A DNA stretch of 64,000 nt from Temnopleurus reevesii (lineage: Eukaryota > Echinodermata > Echinoidea > Temnopleuroida > Temnopleuridae). Below are positions 11,501 through 26,500 of this stretch, in pieces (the stretch's first letter is position 1; the number at the start of each line of letters is the position of its first letter). The position numbers and the translations under genes were made by a program. The stretch is from assembly GCA_036244855.1 (NCBI GenBank), contig BQKZ01000511.1:38753-102752 (forward strand), in the 5' to 3' direction. The notes under the pieces were generated by a model. That model had not been told where the DNA came from and ran no database searches. It saw nothing but the letters and a program-made list of their open reading frames with translations.

Positions 11501-14500
11501 TTCATCCACCATAAACAGGATTGGCCAAATTATTGATTCCTTTTACTCCCCTAAAACTTATTTGTCTAAATGCGTGATAACCAACACATGACTTGAGAGA
11601 AAAAGATGATTTCTGCGGCAGATAGCTAGATGGCATTTGAATATTTCTGTTCACTATTTTCTGGAAGCTCATTTATTCAAACAGTTAATCGCATGGCGTG
11701 TACTTAGCTTTGAAGCAAGACTTTGAAGAAAGACTTTGAAATCCAGACTGAAATCCAGTCCTTGAATTTTAGAAATAGATGTGGAATCATGTTACTAAAA
11801 GCTTCCCACTAATCCCAATTATGGCCACAATGTGTTGAGAAATGTGTAAAATTTTTGAATTCCATTTCTTTCATGGAGGCAAACTTTGGGTGGCAGCGGT
11901 GGGATTTGAACAAATTGTGGTATACAAATACCAAACCAGCCCATCGTTGACATAAAAGAATTCCATACAAAGTGGCCACTGAAGACAAGTTTCAGAATCT
12001 AGATGGGAAGAATATTGGTGGCCACTATAGACAGGTGGTTGCTACAGACATGTATATGTTATTTCAGAAAATCCTGGAAATTATACCTAGAAGCCAGTCC
12101 CTGAACATCTCAAGCCAGAACGTCGGCATGCCACCATCTGCTTCCCTGATGATCTGCGGTATGGTCGAGAAGGCATTGTGAAACGCATACAGCTGCTTCT
12201 GACGCGAGGCATAGTCGAAATCCTCCTGGGTCACAGCATACATGTTGTAGAAGCTGAAATACTGGCTCTGGACAGTCAGGAATTCCTCCTCACGTGTGCC
12301 TCGCGGTACGACGTCTGTAATCTCCAGACCATCTTCCATGATGAGGACACCGTAGATGCTTGCGCCGAGAAGACAGGCGAAGAAGATGAGCACGCTGATC
12401 TGTGATTGGATGAAACAGAAAATGAGTTGAAAAAGGTGGATTAGGAGGAGTTCAAGTCTAGAAAAAACAGATGTGATAAAAAGATGCTGGATGATAAAAA
12501 GGATGCTGGATGAGTATCACTGGGTATTACTTGTAATAATTAGCAAATGGTAATTATACCAGTTGAACAATAGACATGAAGGGGGAGAAGAATTAATTGT
12601 ATTTTTGCACTGAATGAAATGAATAGACATATGTATTGAGGTGAATAATAAAGAGGTAAACAAATCTACCAAGTCAATACCTTTACACTGGTCTTCTGGA
12701 TAAAAGGAGCATAATAATCTCTCGCAAAATCTGACACATTCCACCTCCAGAACCGAAGCTTCAGCAGACACTCCCTGAACGTCATCTTCTCACGCTTGAT
12801 TAAATTCCCCATGGACGTCACAGACGCAGCTATGCTTGGAGGGGCGGAGTCGTACGGCGGAAGGGGCGTGGTCCTTTCCGTGGAGGCCGATGATGAAGGT
12901 ATGACCTCTGTGACGCACTGACCGTGGGAGCTTTCGTTGGGTGCATGGGTGATGGTTTGGACGGTGGAATGGAGGGTGACGTCTGTGGTTCTGTTGGGGG
13001 CTCGTCTCGTGTGACCCCTCGGGTAGCGGTGAGGGAGGGGCGACTCCCTATAAGGGTCGGAGCCCCCACACAGTGGGCGAGGCTGGACTCTGATGACTCT
13101 GTGTGCTTGTTGACTGTAGAAAAGAAAAATATTTTGAAAATGGTTTAAGTGGTGAAGCAATAGTGTTTTCAGAAAGTAAATTATATTTTTGACCATCAGA
13201 AATTTATCAAGCCTCCTAACATAATTCAATCCTAACGTATAAACGCTACTTATAAATTCACACTCTGCACATTTTGTTGTTCATGTAGTGTTGAAAACTA
13301 AAAACTCTGTAGACATCTTTAGCCGACAGTCTACAATTCAAGTCGTCGAAAGAAACCACAAAAGTGTTACAGAATTATCGTCATCATCATGGTCATGATC
13401 ATGATCATGATCATCATTATCATTCTCACAGCGTTGTCGTACCTTTGGACACAGCAAAGAAGGTCTATTCTCTTTTCTTCTCTCCTCTCTATGTCCAGGG
13501 CAAGGATTGCTGGGAAGACTAGTAGCATGACCAGGAGGTTAAAGGTCAATACTATGACAAGCTATATGGGGAAGAAGAAAAGAAAAGAATAATTTTAGCG
13601 TACATTCTAAATGCAAAATGAACAATGAGATTGAAATGAATGACAAAATAACATCAACGAACAAGTCAAATTAGAAAGCATAAGCACACGGGTAACTCCG
13701 CCTACAGTAAGTTGATTCCTTTAGGACTAAATAAATCTGTTCAACTTGAAAATAATATATCAACCAAGATGAAGGTAAAATGTGTTTTGTATGACTTATT
13801 CCAAAAATCCTTCTATTTAGGCAAGTATTTGACTAGAAGATCGACTTGGGCAGAGTTGACATTATACATCGATTAATTAATTCATTAAGAGTGAAGATAA
13901 AGAATAAATGAATAATTTACGATGAAACTTACTTGGAAGGCAAGTGATCTGAGAGCTGGGATTGGAATGATAGCAGCTGCCAGGAAGGCACAGATATTAT
14001 TGACTGACGTTAAGATGACACTAACTCCTGCTCGTCGCAGGATCTCACCAGTTCTATGCTGTAAAGACACAAACAAATATTGGAAATATGATTATTAATA
14101 AATGCACAGCTTGATAATTTGATAAAAAAATAGAAGATAAAATTCTCAGAGTGAATATAGAAATATATATTATTGACTGACATTAAGATGACACTAAATA
14201 ATTGCAGGATTTCATCAGCTCTACACTGTACAAAAATGAGATATTACGGAGCTTTAGCTAACAGTACGGTAGGGCCGATTAGGACATTATTTCTTGATCG
14301 CAGGATAATCTAGCGGGCCGCCAAGGTTGAGAACGCCCGCTAGATTATCCCACGGATGCCCCTTGATTATCCCGCGCTTGAGAAATAACCAAGGAGCTAA
14401 GCTCCTTGAAATAACGTCCTGATTACCATACCCTACTGTTAGCTAAAGCTCCGTATTGATTGATCAACCCTTCAAAATTTTTAAGTCTGCATGGTTTTAT

Positions 14501-17500
14501 GATCATTCATCAGGAAAATATTAGGTGTAACTCATTGATTCAGATCCTTTTGGGCAAAATTATTTTCGAGGAGAAAAAAAGGACCAAATGTTAAGCGAAA
14601 ATAATTCAAACTCAAGTGGGAAACCGGGACAAATCTTAGAAATGGACTCAAAGCTGGAGATCTCCTGTCAAAAGAGGGAGACTTAGAATCTCTGCATGAA
14701 GAAAGAGTTAGAAAGGATATGAATGGTGGGAAATGATGGGAAAAGAGGGGAAGGAACAAGATGGAATAGGAAACAGATCAATTGATTTTCAACAAGAAGA
14801 AAATAAGAGGAAGGGGAGTGCAACAGTGCAATAGAATGTACTGTGTGTCATTATCACCACCATGTGGAGAAAATGATGGGAAAAGATGGGAAAAGGGAGA
14901 GATGAAAGAGGAAACAGGTCAATTCTTTTAAGAATAAAATATGAGGAAGGGGAAGGCATGAGAGAAATAGAATGTACTGGAAGTCATCATCACCATCATC
15001 ATTGCCCATCAACAGAGCTATAAAAAAACAAGGGGGGCTTGCCAGATCAAACACAGGGAGGTCTACAGATGAAGGAAGGAGAGTTACGGCTGTGGCTGAA
15101 ACAACAAGCGCTTGAATTTGGAAAGCATCAGACTCAAGGGCAAACTAACATCAGATAGGGGATGATGAGAGCATTCTTCCCATAATACTCATCTTCCGCT
15201 ATGCATGATGGGAATCTCAAAATTAATAATTTCTCCTTTCTAGGAAAATGTACAAAGATTAGGCCAAATGGAAACCAGTTTCTGTAAGTTATGGGCAGTG
15301 TTTAGCCAAGTTACAAGAGACTTTAGGAATGACCGGAATCAGTTCTTGTGCTGAATAGCTGTTGTATCATCAGTCATTCAGCACAAGAGCAGAGACCAGT
15401 CATTCTGAAATATGTTCGTAAAATCTTATCACAATAATTTAAATTTTTGTTTAGAAACATCCATTCCTATTTGTATAATAAAAAAAATATCATTCATATC
15501 CTACTCCATTTTCTAATGTGAACAAATTTTGCTGGTGTACAAAAATATCATATTTTCAAATTGTAACAATCAAACATATTGGTTTTGGAAGATGGCCAGC
15601 TCTCTATCCATTTTTGAGTGATCTACAAGATAAGTCATCATTATCACGTTCACATAATGAAAACATTAATGCTTTCATGTCACTTCATTGATTCAAAATG
15701 AAATCCATGTTTTGTTTCAAACTACCTGTAACTCTCTTCCCCTAAAGTATTCAACTTTGCTTAGAAAGACCTTAGTACATCGCTGGGAAATGGCTGAAAA
15801 CTTAAACACAGAGACAAGAATCTGGAGTTGGGGTGCAAATATTTATCTTCAGACATACCACAGATATAAACAGAACAATCTTTCAGCTTTTGGATTGGTC
15901 CAAAGGCGTAAGGTGATAAACAAATCGTAAATTTGGCCTACTCCATATACATACAGTGAGGAACAGCAAGAGGGGCACAGAGCACACTTGTTCACGTAGA
16001 CCAACAAACTTCACTCAGAAGTCAGCATTTCTTTCTTTTGGAGTCACAAAGTTTAAATTGATGCCCTTTTTCCTTTTCCTTTTCCTTATTTGTGCTGTAG
16101 TAAAAAGAAATATATATATTTGCTCTGAAAAATGTATTCGATCTGAACTCCATGTGAACCAAAAATTATTCTAAAGCCACAACATGAAGTCTGACACCCG
16201 TTTATAACTTAAAACACAAGCAAATAGGCTTATAACGGAGGAACTATACAATTACAGCAAATAGCATGATATTATTTCAATGTCTTATGCAGTCTAGTTG
16301 AGGACTATGTGTTCTGATAGCACCTACCTCCACATATTCTCTTACACTGAACACACAGGCGCGATTAGAGGAGTAAGCATGATCAGAGGGTTATGTAAGG
16401 ACTCTGTGGTCAGGTGATATGCATTTCCGGAGTGTTCAGAGTATGAGAAAATGCAGAGGTGGGTGCTATCAGAACACACAGTCCTCATCTGGACTAGTCT
16501 TATGTTTCAAAGATGTAAACCCCTGAGTTTACAATGTGAATGCACTTCTGCTATGGGAGAAAACTAAAGGCGACTGCATCTGTACAAAGATCTTTCTACT
16601 CCCACCAGCTAGGCAAATAAACCAGCCACACACTGATGCTGTAAGATGGTGTTTATGTAGTTTAGCTGCCACAAATCTTCACTATCTTTGCACATCTTGT
16701 TATTTATCACTGAAAATAATCATCTGTATCTTATTCAGGCTAGGCTGGTTTTACTTTACATCCAGCATACGATTCCATTGTGCCCGCTCCCCTCCTACGT
16801 TCTTCCTACCTGATTCAGTACCATTCCTTGGGCAAAATGATTCTTAAAGACGCGATAAAAATCAGTATTTTGAGGAGTGGTAAATTGCCATTCAAATATG
16901 AAACAGAAAAAAGAAAATGTATTGATTTTGGAAATGCAAGGACATAGACAATGAAGGCAGATTAGGCATACTGGAATAGCCCATAATGACATTTGAAAAT
17001 GACTAGGAGCAAGCAGAGAGAAAGTGAGAATGAAAGATGAGAGGAAGAGGGAGAGAGAAGGAAAGAAATGGGAAGAATAAATGATAAATTGAAATGGAAC
17101 CTCTGAAAACAGTATCAAAAACAGGGAAAGAGAGGGAAATAAGGAAGGATCGAGAGAGAAATTGAGGGAACTACTGTAAAAGCAGAGAGGAAAATGTATT
17201 TCAAATCAATTGTTATTCATTCCATTCACAAGTAAATACAATTTAATGTACAACTTACAATATGAATATAAAATTGAATGTAGAAACAGTTAAGAACAGT
17301 GTCTTATGTGATGCTACCATCAATTACACATGGCGTCTAAGATTGGAGGTGGAAACTGGTAAAATGACACAGGTTATACGAGGAGAGTAGAGGAGAAAGA
17401 GTTTGCAAGAGAAAGAAAAATACAAAAAGAAAGAAAGGAGGAAAGGACGAAAGAGAGTGAGAACTGTCACATACAGGGTTTGGTATGCGGACTATGTGAA

Positions 17501-20500
17501 GGGACCACCCAAGTGCAGGGCTCGAAGACAGCACAAATGCATTGTGGGAAATAGCCCACACAAACTCCTTTACAACTCTCTCTCTCTTGCTCACTCACCC
17601 TTCCACTCTCTCTCTCACTCTCTTCGCTTCTAGATATCACTCTCACTGTTTCATTCTCAGTCTGTTGATCTCTCCTTCTCTCTCACTCATTCTCTCTACT
17701 TCTTTCTCTCTTCGTTTTGTTATCCCATCTACCCTTTCATCTCTGTCCCTCTAAATACACTAACATGCATACACCCATCTTTATGCCCATTTACTACCAT
17801 ATGATTGCCCCTGCCTGGTCAGTGCGAAAAAATACCTAAAGAAATGGGCCAAAGAGGAGAAGAAAGGCGAAAATACTTGACATAAAAGGGCCCCACACCA
17901 TGGCTCACCAAACACCAACCCAAAGAAAAGATGCATGGACAATGAAGATAATACACCATAGAAGACACTGGTTTACAATTCAAAGAAAACACCAATTTGG
18001 AGCTTCACAGGGTGGAAGGTCAGAGAACCAACATCACCGTTCAGACGCAGAAACATTTATCCCGAAACTAGATAAAGATGCAATATATATTGCAATGTAG
18101 CGTATTAAATTGACCAACAGATTGACCAACAGATTTTTGACTGACATGAGTAGATATGCAGTTTCCCATTGCACATCATGGAATTATCATTGCTAAAGTT
18201 TGATCCGCATTATTTTGCATTGTCTATAACTAGACTGCTCGAGTATAGCTATACCAATCTCACATAGATTCAAGCGTTTGAACAGGCCAACAATTTGATG
18301 TAGAGAAGAATCAAGATGATTATAGCAACGTGTGCTCCAATTATAACCCCATTTCGTTTCCTATATGAATAGCTATTCAAATTACTTCCATTTAGTTTTC
18401 TTGAATGGAGATGATATGAGCAAGGAGCTTCTAACACTCCTTGATATGAGTGAGGGCGGATATCCATTTCAGCGAAGAAAGATGTAAAATTTTAAACACT
18501 GGTGGTGGCGTGACAGAATAGGAAATAGAACTAAGGGTGTGTTGTTAAAAAAAAAAGCAGTTGATCAAAACGCGCCAATCAAAATCTTTGTTACAGGTGC
18601 ATACTGTGCGTTACAATTTGAGAAGTTGCAGTTGATTTTCGGTAGATTTTCAGTTGATTTTCGGTAGATTTTCAGTTGATTTTGAACAACACCCCCAAAG
18701 TTATATGAATCAAAAACACCAAAATCAGATTCACATTGAAAGAATCAAGAAGATTAAAAAAAATCTCTACTGGAGTATGGATGAGATTATAAAAAATATC
18801 CTTGGTAAAATGGCGAATATGAAGAGGAACATGTGAAAATGGAATATTGCTACCATCCTCCAGTGAAGACATCTTCTTCACACATGGAGATGACAAGGGA
18901 TTTCAGAGTAGATCAGAGGCTTCAGCCATGGATCCAGACCAGGGGAGCATTGCACGAGAATGCCTTCTCAATGCTCATTTCCTCCCAGCCAATCAGATTC
19001 ATCAATTTCAGTAGCTTATAACAAGAAGTGACTGATTTATCAATGGTGAAATGCCCCTAGTTTGCTCCTGAACACATCTGGCCCACCCTGCAGTGGTGGG
19101 ACACCAAGATAGCTGTAACACTCATTAAGAACACCAGGGTGTAAAATTCAACACATATCAGAATCAGAAAATATACAAAAGAACACTGGTTCTAAATAAA
19201 ACTTATACAATTGTATACAATAGTTGTCATTCAGAGTATTTTGGATGATTTTCTTTATTGTAAGATCACTCAATCATACAAGTTGTTTTTAATAGCACTT
19301 TCCTCTCAGAAAATATACCTAAGTATTTCAATATTTTCTTTTCAATTTAAAACTTTCTTCTAATTATCATACAGGTTTTAACAAAAACTATAAACATTTC
19401 ATTGAAAGAAAAGAATGCCTACTTTATTCAGTCAGGTAAAGTGAGAATCATTTTTTTTCATCCAAAATATGAAATATTTGAACCACTATTTATTTTAATG
19501 TACCCTTATTTGACCAAAAGCAAATGAACCATGCAAATTGTGTAAAATTTAACCAGTCATCCTTGGCCAGGATTTGGAAAACAATCATTTATGAACCTCT
19601 AGTTAAAAGATCAATTAGCAACATTACAATATAAGTAAGAATTTACCAGTCATTGGTTATCGTCTACTCTTTGAAGATTAAAGAGAAACCCCTTACTTTT
19701 GATTACCCCCAAAACAAGACACAATTCATGTGCAATATCCTTCTCGGATTGTCTGTCAATTATGATATAATATTGTCTTGTTCAGTTTCCAAAAAATTAT
19801 CATTTATGAACCCCTAGTTAAAATATCAATCAGCAATATTACAAAATAGGTCAAAATTTACAAGTCATTGTCTCTCGATTCAAGATGAACAAACGAGATA
19901 CATGTACCCCTTCCTTTTCAGTCCCTCAAAACAAGCCACAATTCATGTGCAATTTCCTCCTCTGTCTAATCATCTGTCAATTCTAATATAATAGTGTTTT
20001 GACTAGTTTCCAAAAGTTTATCATTTATGAACCCAAAGTTATAGAATCAATCAGTAATATCATAAAATAGGTCAGAATTTACAAGTCACTGATTATTGTC
20101 TGACGTTTGAAGATGAACAAAGGAGATTCCCCTTCCGTTTCATCAATTTCAGTCCCAAGAAAACAAGCCACAATTCATGTGCAATTTCCTTCCATGTCTA
20201 AGCATCTGCCAATTCTAATTTCTAAGACATTGCATCCACATGCCTCCTCTATTCTTGATTCTCTTGAGGAAGATGGGGAAGAGGGGATTGAAAATAAAAA
20301 AAACGGGGTTTGGGAGATGGGGAAGGGCATTGGAGAGATGGAGAAGAGGGTGAGAGATGGGGAAGGGGGTGAGAAAGATGGAGAAGAGGGTGAGAAAGAT
20401 GGGGAAGGGGGTGAGAAAGATGGAGAAGAGGGTGAGAAAGATGGGGAAGGGAGTGAGAAAGATAGTGAAGGGGTTAGAAACATGGAGAAGGGGGTAAAAA

Positions 20501-23500
20501 AAATAAGAGAGGGAATTATAATGATTGAGAAGGAGTTACAAAATAAAAGGAAATGGTTTGGAAAGATGAGGAAGGGAGTTGGAAAGAAGGGGCAGCAGAG
20601 GAGAAAAAGTGAGAAGATCAAAGTTGGGAGTGAAAGTTTGAAAAGATGGAAGGGATATAAAAGTCAAGAAGTCATTTGGGTGACCTGGATCACGTAAGAA
20701 GTGATACATCAAGGAAAAGATGATTATGTATAATTCAAAAATGAAGCATCATTTTATCCTATTCTACACATCGAGGGAAATGTCAACTTTGTATGCCACT
20801 GCCAGGAATCCTCAATGAACCCATGGGGTATCACACAAGTTCATGTGAAGTGCTCTAAAAGATATGGAATAACATCACAAAGTAACAACAAAACACTTGG
20901 CATGTTCTTTGACTAATTTAAAAGAGCCTCTCATAATTTCCTGTTAACAACTTTCTGTAGGTGTATCTAAGTGATTCAATTCATCAATAACAAGTTATCA
21001 TACATCATGGTTCTACCATAATTACAAAGGTCAAAAAGTTAACATTGATTACCTCAAAGGCTCAATATCCTTTTTGTTAACTGCCTGATATACGTTACAA
21101 CAATCTTCCCTAAACCCCTTTCCAGTATATTCCTCAGTCTGAATCAGATTTATTAAGTAAAATCAAGGCAGGGGAGAATTCAATTAAATATTCCACACTA
21201 TTTACAAAAATCCATCTCATCAGTATGCAAACGTAACAAACATAACATTTTGCTGTGATTTTTCAATGGAAAAATTTCTTTAAAATTCCGATCAGACCAT
21301 TTTCAGATTGTAGGTCGGTGGAGTGCATATGAACTTTTCTCTTTTTTTAGGGGGGGGGGGGGCGCTAAGGTGACATCATGTTTCCATGATGAGGCACAGA
21401 AGGGTGCATGTGAGAGGTACCTCAGACAAGACAGACCATCTTCAGGGAAGGAAACACAGGAAATATGATTATGATAAAAACAATGACCAGGGAAATCTGA
21501 TCTTCCCCTCATATGATACAGATTATGATAAGGATCAATGCTCAGAGATGAATGATGAAAGATGTCTCAGTTTTCATACAAGTTTCATAGTCTGTAATCT
21601 TGACATTCAGTTTCATATTCATGTGAAACACTTTATTGAAACTATTTTCATTGTTATCCATAGATCTCACCTGTGAACCTATCAAAATTGAACTGACCAG
21701 GAGAATTTTAATAGGCCTGATTTGTACATGTAGTTTGTACACAAAAAGATGTAAAAATTGAGATTTATCATAGAAATATTCAACAAATGGAATGACAAAA
21801 CCACCTATACGACTAGGCCTACTAGAATAAAATATCCTTACCCCTCTACCCATTCTCCCCTTTGAAGAACCACTGATAATAATTCAGTCAACCTATCAAA
21901 TATTATCCATCTAGGCGATAAACCCCAAACATGCCCCCTCCTCCTTACCCATCCACTCCCACTTAACCCTCCCTAACCCTCCACCCATCCCCTTCAAAGA
22001 ATCACTACTTTCATCAAACTGTCACACCATTTATGCCCCCTCCCTACTCCTAGACTCTTTCTTACTCCTCCTGTACCACTCCGTACCCATCCATCCACCC
22101 CCATCCAAGAACCACCATTACTTCACAAAGTTTAACCTGTCAAATGTTATCCATCCCGGTGATAAACCATATACAAGCCCCTCCACTCCCCTCCTCCTCC
22201 TATATCCCCTCTTCCTCCTATACCCCCTCCTAAACACTCTTCCCTACCAATACACCCATCCCCTTCCAAGAACCACCACTACTTCACTCAACCTGTCAAA
22301 TGTTAGCCAGCCAGATGATAAACCATATACACGCCCCACCCCTATCTCTTCCTATACCCCCTCCTAAACACCCTTCTTACCCCTCCACCGATCCCCCTTC
22401 CAAGAACCACCACTACTTCACTTAACCTGTCAAATGTTATCCATCCAGATGATAAACCCCACACATGCCCCCTTCTCCTCCTCCTATACCCCCTCCTAAA
22501 TGCTCTTCCCTCCCCATACACCCATCCCCTTCTAAGAACCACCATAACTTCGCTCGACCTGTCAAATGTTATCCATCCAGATGACAAACCTCACACATGG
22601 CACCCCCTCTCCTCTTCTCTTCCTATGCCCCCTCCTACTCCCCCCCCCCTCCTATGCTCTTCCTAGAACCACCATTACTTCACTCAACCTGTCAAATGTT
22701 ATCCATCGAGATGATAAACCCCACACATGCCCCTCCCCGTCTTCCAATACCCCTCCTAAACACTCTTCGTACCCCTATACCAACCCCCCCCCCTCTTTCT
22801 AAGAACCACCATTACTTCACTCAACCTGTCAAATGTTATCTATAGAGATGATAAACCCCACACATGTTGCCCCAATGACAGACCACTTCCGGCCGGCCCG
22901 GTACGATAACCACTTGAATGCATTCCTCCTAATGGTCAAGCACCACATACCCACTCCCCCATTCATGTTTTCCTGCCTTTTCAAGCACCAACATTCCTAT
23001 ATTCATTCATTTTTTCCATCAGTCACAAGTCCCCATTATGCCCATAAATCTGTAAAAACATTCCCATGGCTAAATATACCAAAGTCACATAATGACTTTA
23101 TGGCATGTAATGCCAAAATAATCAATATGAATCAATGGAGGTTTTGATTGCTCAATGACATGACAGGGCATATTGTGGGGAAAGAATAATATTATTCAAT
23201 TTGGAATTTTACCTCTTAAAGACAAATTATGAAATACATCACAACAAAAGTCTCATATCATAGAGGAAGATATTTGAGCTTCTGTCTGAAATCTAAAATA
23301 TTTACGAAAAAACAATCACATCTGGGCAGATCCGCAGAATGTAAATTCCAGAAATTTGAGACAGAACAAACCAATGAACCTAAATGTTCTGTTTGTATAC
23401 CAGCTCTTACTACATGTTCTTTACGAAAATCTTATTCTTTTAGGCTTCACACAGAAATAAATCAATCGAAATAACACCAATCAGAAAAAAGGCAAAAACC

Positions 23501-26500
23501 AGAAGTGCACTGCCAGATCAAAACAATGAAAATGTAAAAGGTATCAGAGTACAAGATATGAAAATGTTATTAAAAGATCTATGTGAGAAATATGATTTCA
23601 GGTGGGAAGTAAATGGACCTCTCAAAATCGAGGGGAAGTTAAGAAAAATGGAAGAAATAGAGTACAAAATGTTGGGAAAAAATGAGAACAAGATGGAAAA
23701 TCAGAAACGGAATCTTCTTGTCTAGTGGTATTTGTCCTTGCTAGCACTATCTAATCTACAGCCCCCATGAATTCCTTCAGCTTGGCGTTTATTTGTCTGA
23801 AGATCGTGTTTATCTCTGGGTATAAACACATAACCCTCATCACCATACTCCATCATCTGTCTTCCAACAAACCTAAAATGGGTGGGAAAAGAGATCCATC
23901 CATTCGCTCAAGGCAGTCAGATGTTTAATTACGATGACCTTTCTCTAACTTGGAAGAATATACTATGAATTCATCAAATTGTGTAATTAGTTCACTCTCA
24001 CCCACTACCGAATTCTGTAATTCATTCCCATAGACTTAGTGCAGGGACCACCGAGTTCTATTTTGTCAACAGGTTAATAAGTAATCTGCAATTCAAGATG
24101 TGTAGCTGTTGAATAACCATGTTCATAAATGCATTATAACTAAAAATATTGAATAAATTCACATTCTTATTCATGGGACCAATTCAATTGGATTGCTCTA
24201 TCACACTTTAGGGCTCAATTGATGTTCATCTCTTTTTAGAGCTCTTCTCACGTCTAAACTGAGGAGCATAGATTCACACTGTGAAGCCAATCTCTCTCTT
24301 AGCATGGGAAGAGCGGTAAGATTGGAATGGACTCAGCTGTGTAAAGAATAAACTCTGAAGGGATCTGGTAGAGGGGTGCAGAAATAGGAGTGGAGAATTG
24401 GTAGAGGGGTGCAGAAATAGGAGTGGAGGGTTGGTAGAGGGGTGCAGAAATAGGAGTGGAGGGTTGGTAGAGGGGTGCAGAAATAGGAGTGGAGGGTTGG
24501 TAGAGGGGTGCAGAAATAGAAGCAGAGGGATGGTGGGGGAGCTGTGAGATCCAGCTTCCAGGGAAGGGGAGGAGGGATATAGCAAAGAAAAGTAAGTGGA
24601 TGAATAGACAACGGGTGAAAATATGGAACACAGGTGAATTACAAACTAGATGTGAGAAAAAGGTAAGTTGAAGAGAGATCTAAAAATATCTGTAAAATAA
24701 AGAACTTGAAGCCCACAGTTTATAAAATAAAGAATAGTGTACAGGAAGAAGAACAAAAGTAAAGACATTCATGAAAAGATGTGAGCAAGAGCAAGAATGA
24801 AGATGAGAAGAAGATAATGAAATGGAGAGCTCACAGCTGGGCTGGGTCGCCACGGTAACCAGCTTGATTCCATTTTAGCCTCTGCTTGAGTCCTAATGCC
24901 CCAGGAGAACCAGAACATAGCATGAAAGATTCAAAGATCAGGGGTCACAATAAACCACCAGATCTGGCCCCCCCCCCCCTTCCATTTCCAAAATCATGTG
25001 GAATTTCATTCTCAATTGAGGCCCAGGCCTATATTTTCATCTAGTCTCGTCTATATAATGTTCGGATAATAATAACGCAACAACTTTTTTTCAAAATCTC
25101 AAACTTCATGAAAGGTAAAAACCTACTTCCATCTGAATGTTTGTGTCCAGTGTCATTCACTGACATTGATTGTTCACTATTCTGAAAAAAAGTATGCTTG
25201 TCAATTGCAAAATTTGTGGCATTGTTCTGAAGATGTATTGTTAAAAAAAAAGAAATAATTTGGCAAAAGTGCTGGCAAAAAGAATGCAGCAATACAAAGA
25301 GCAGTAATGTCATCATTATCATCATCTTCAGGATGACATAGTGGATCATGAAGTCCTCATCAAACCATCTAAACCAACAGTGATCCACTTCCTCACCCTC
25401 CCAACCACAGCAAAGAAAAGCTTGTCAGACAAGTGCACCGCAAGATGCAGTGAAGACTTCCCAAAGAAGGACCAAAAAATGGGCGTTTCCATAGCTAACT
25501 GTATTCCTGTCTGTGGTGCACAACCCCTTTTTCTAACATTTTAAGTCAAAAGAGCAAGTGTACTCAAATTGAAAGATGAAGGACAGCTGATTCCCATTGC
25601 CGACTTTCCTTTTTAAACCACATCAAAGAAACGAGTGTAAAATAGCTACACCACAAATGGCAATGAAGTCTTCAAAAAATCTCTGTCCAATAAATGGTAA
25701 ACCATACCCAAACCACACTCTTGTCCAGTATGACATCACCCTTCCGAGCCTGTATTCAAAGCTTACAATACACTCAAGCAAAAGTCTTATACACGGTATT
25801 TTAACCTCTCAAAAACAGTGAATGAAAGCTATTCCCATATAAAATTGTAAGAATATAGAATTCTATGAAAATATGAAATGAGTATCAAATGAGTAAAAGT
25901 ATTTTCTTTAAAACCAGTAATAACAAAAAGAAAGGTTTGTAGGTCACATATACAATTTTGAGAATATTTAATTCTCTTAAAAATATGGAATGATCAAAAC
26001 CATTTTCTTCCCACCAAATTCAGAACAATTGTGAAGTTTATACTACAACATAATTGCAAAAAATTAACATCAATATGTCTTTTAATATTTGTGTGAATAT
26101 TCCTGGAGTTTCATTTCTCAATGAATGAACTTGAAATAAACCCGGTTCTAAAAGACCAGCTATTCCACCCTCAACCACAACGATGACAAGAGGTCAAGAT
26201 CTTCTAAGAAATTCATCAAAGGACCTCCATGAAGTTCATTTTATATTTCCAGTTTCCATTTGATATTTCACCGTTTGTGGTGAAGTACAAATAAATTCAC
26301 TGACAGAGGATCATTTCATAGGCTTTGACCAGAGTTGTGAAATCAAGGTTTTCATCATAGCTTTTTCATTAAGATTAACTTTGCCTTTCAATTTCATTCT
26401 TTCTATCCTCCAATATCCTTTTGAAAATTCAATTATTGGGTAATTTTACACAAAGTGTGAACTTGTTTTTAGTTTCCATTTGATATTTCACCATCTGTGA

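Noticed and set aside
20107..20697. 196-codon plus-strand open frame, the longest in the window
   Set aside because: It is a glutamate/lysine/glycine-rich translation of a 21-bp purine minisatellite. Repeat length divisible by three keeps it open, with no domain or splice context.
22342..23147. Proline-rich and glycine/arginine-rich frames on both strands
   Set aside because: They are translations of the CT-rich satellite array.
24274..24631. Three overlapping minus-strand frames with proline/leucine repeats
   Set aside because: All are readings of one 33-bp tandem repeat in different frames.
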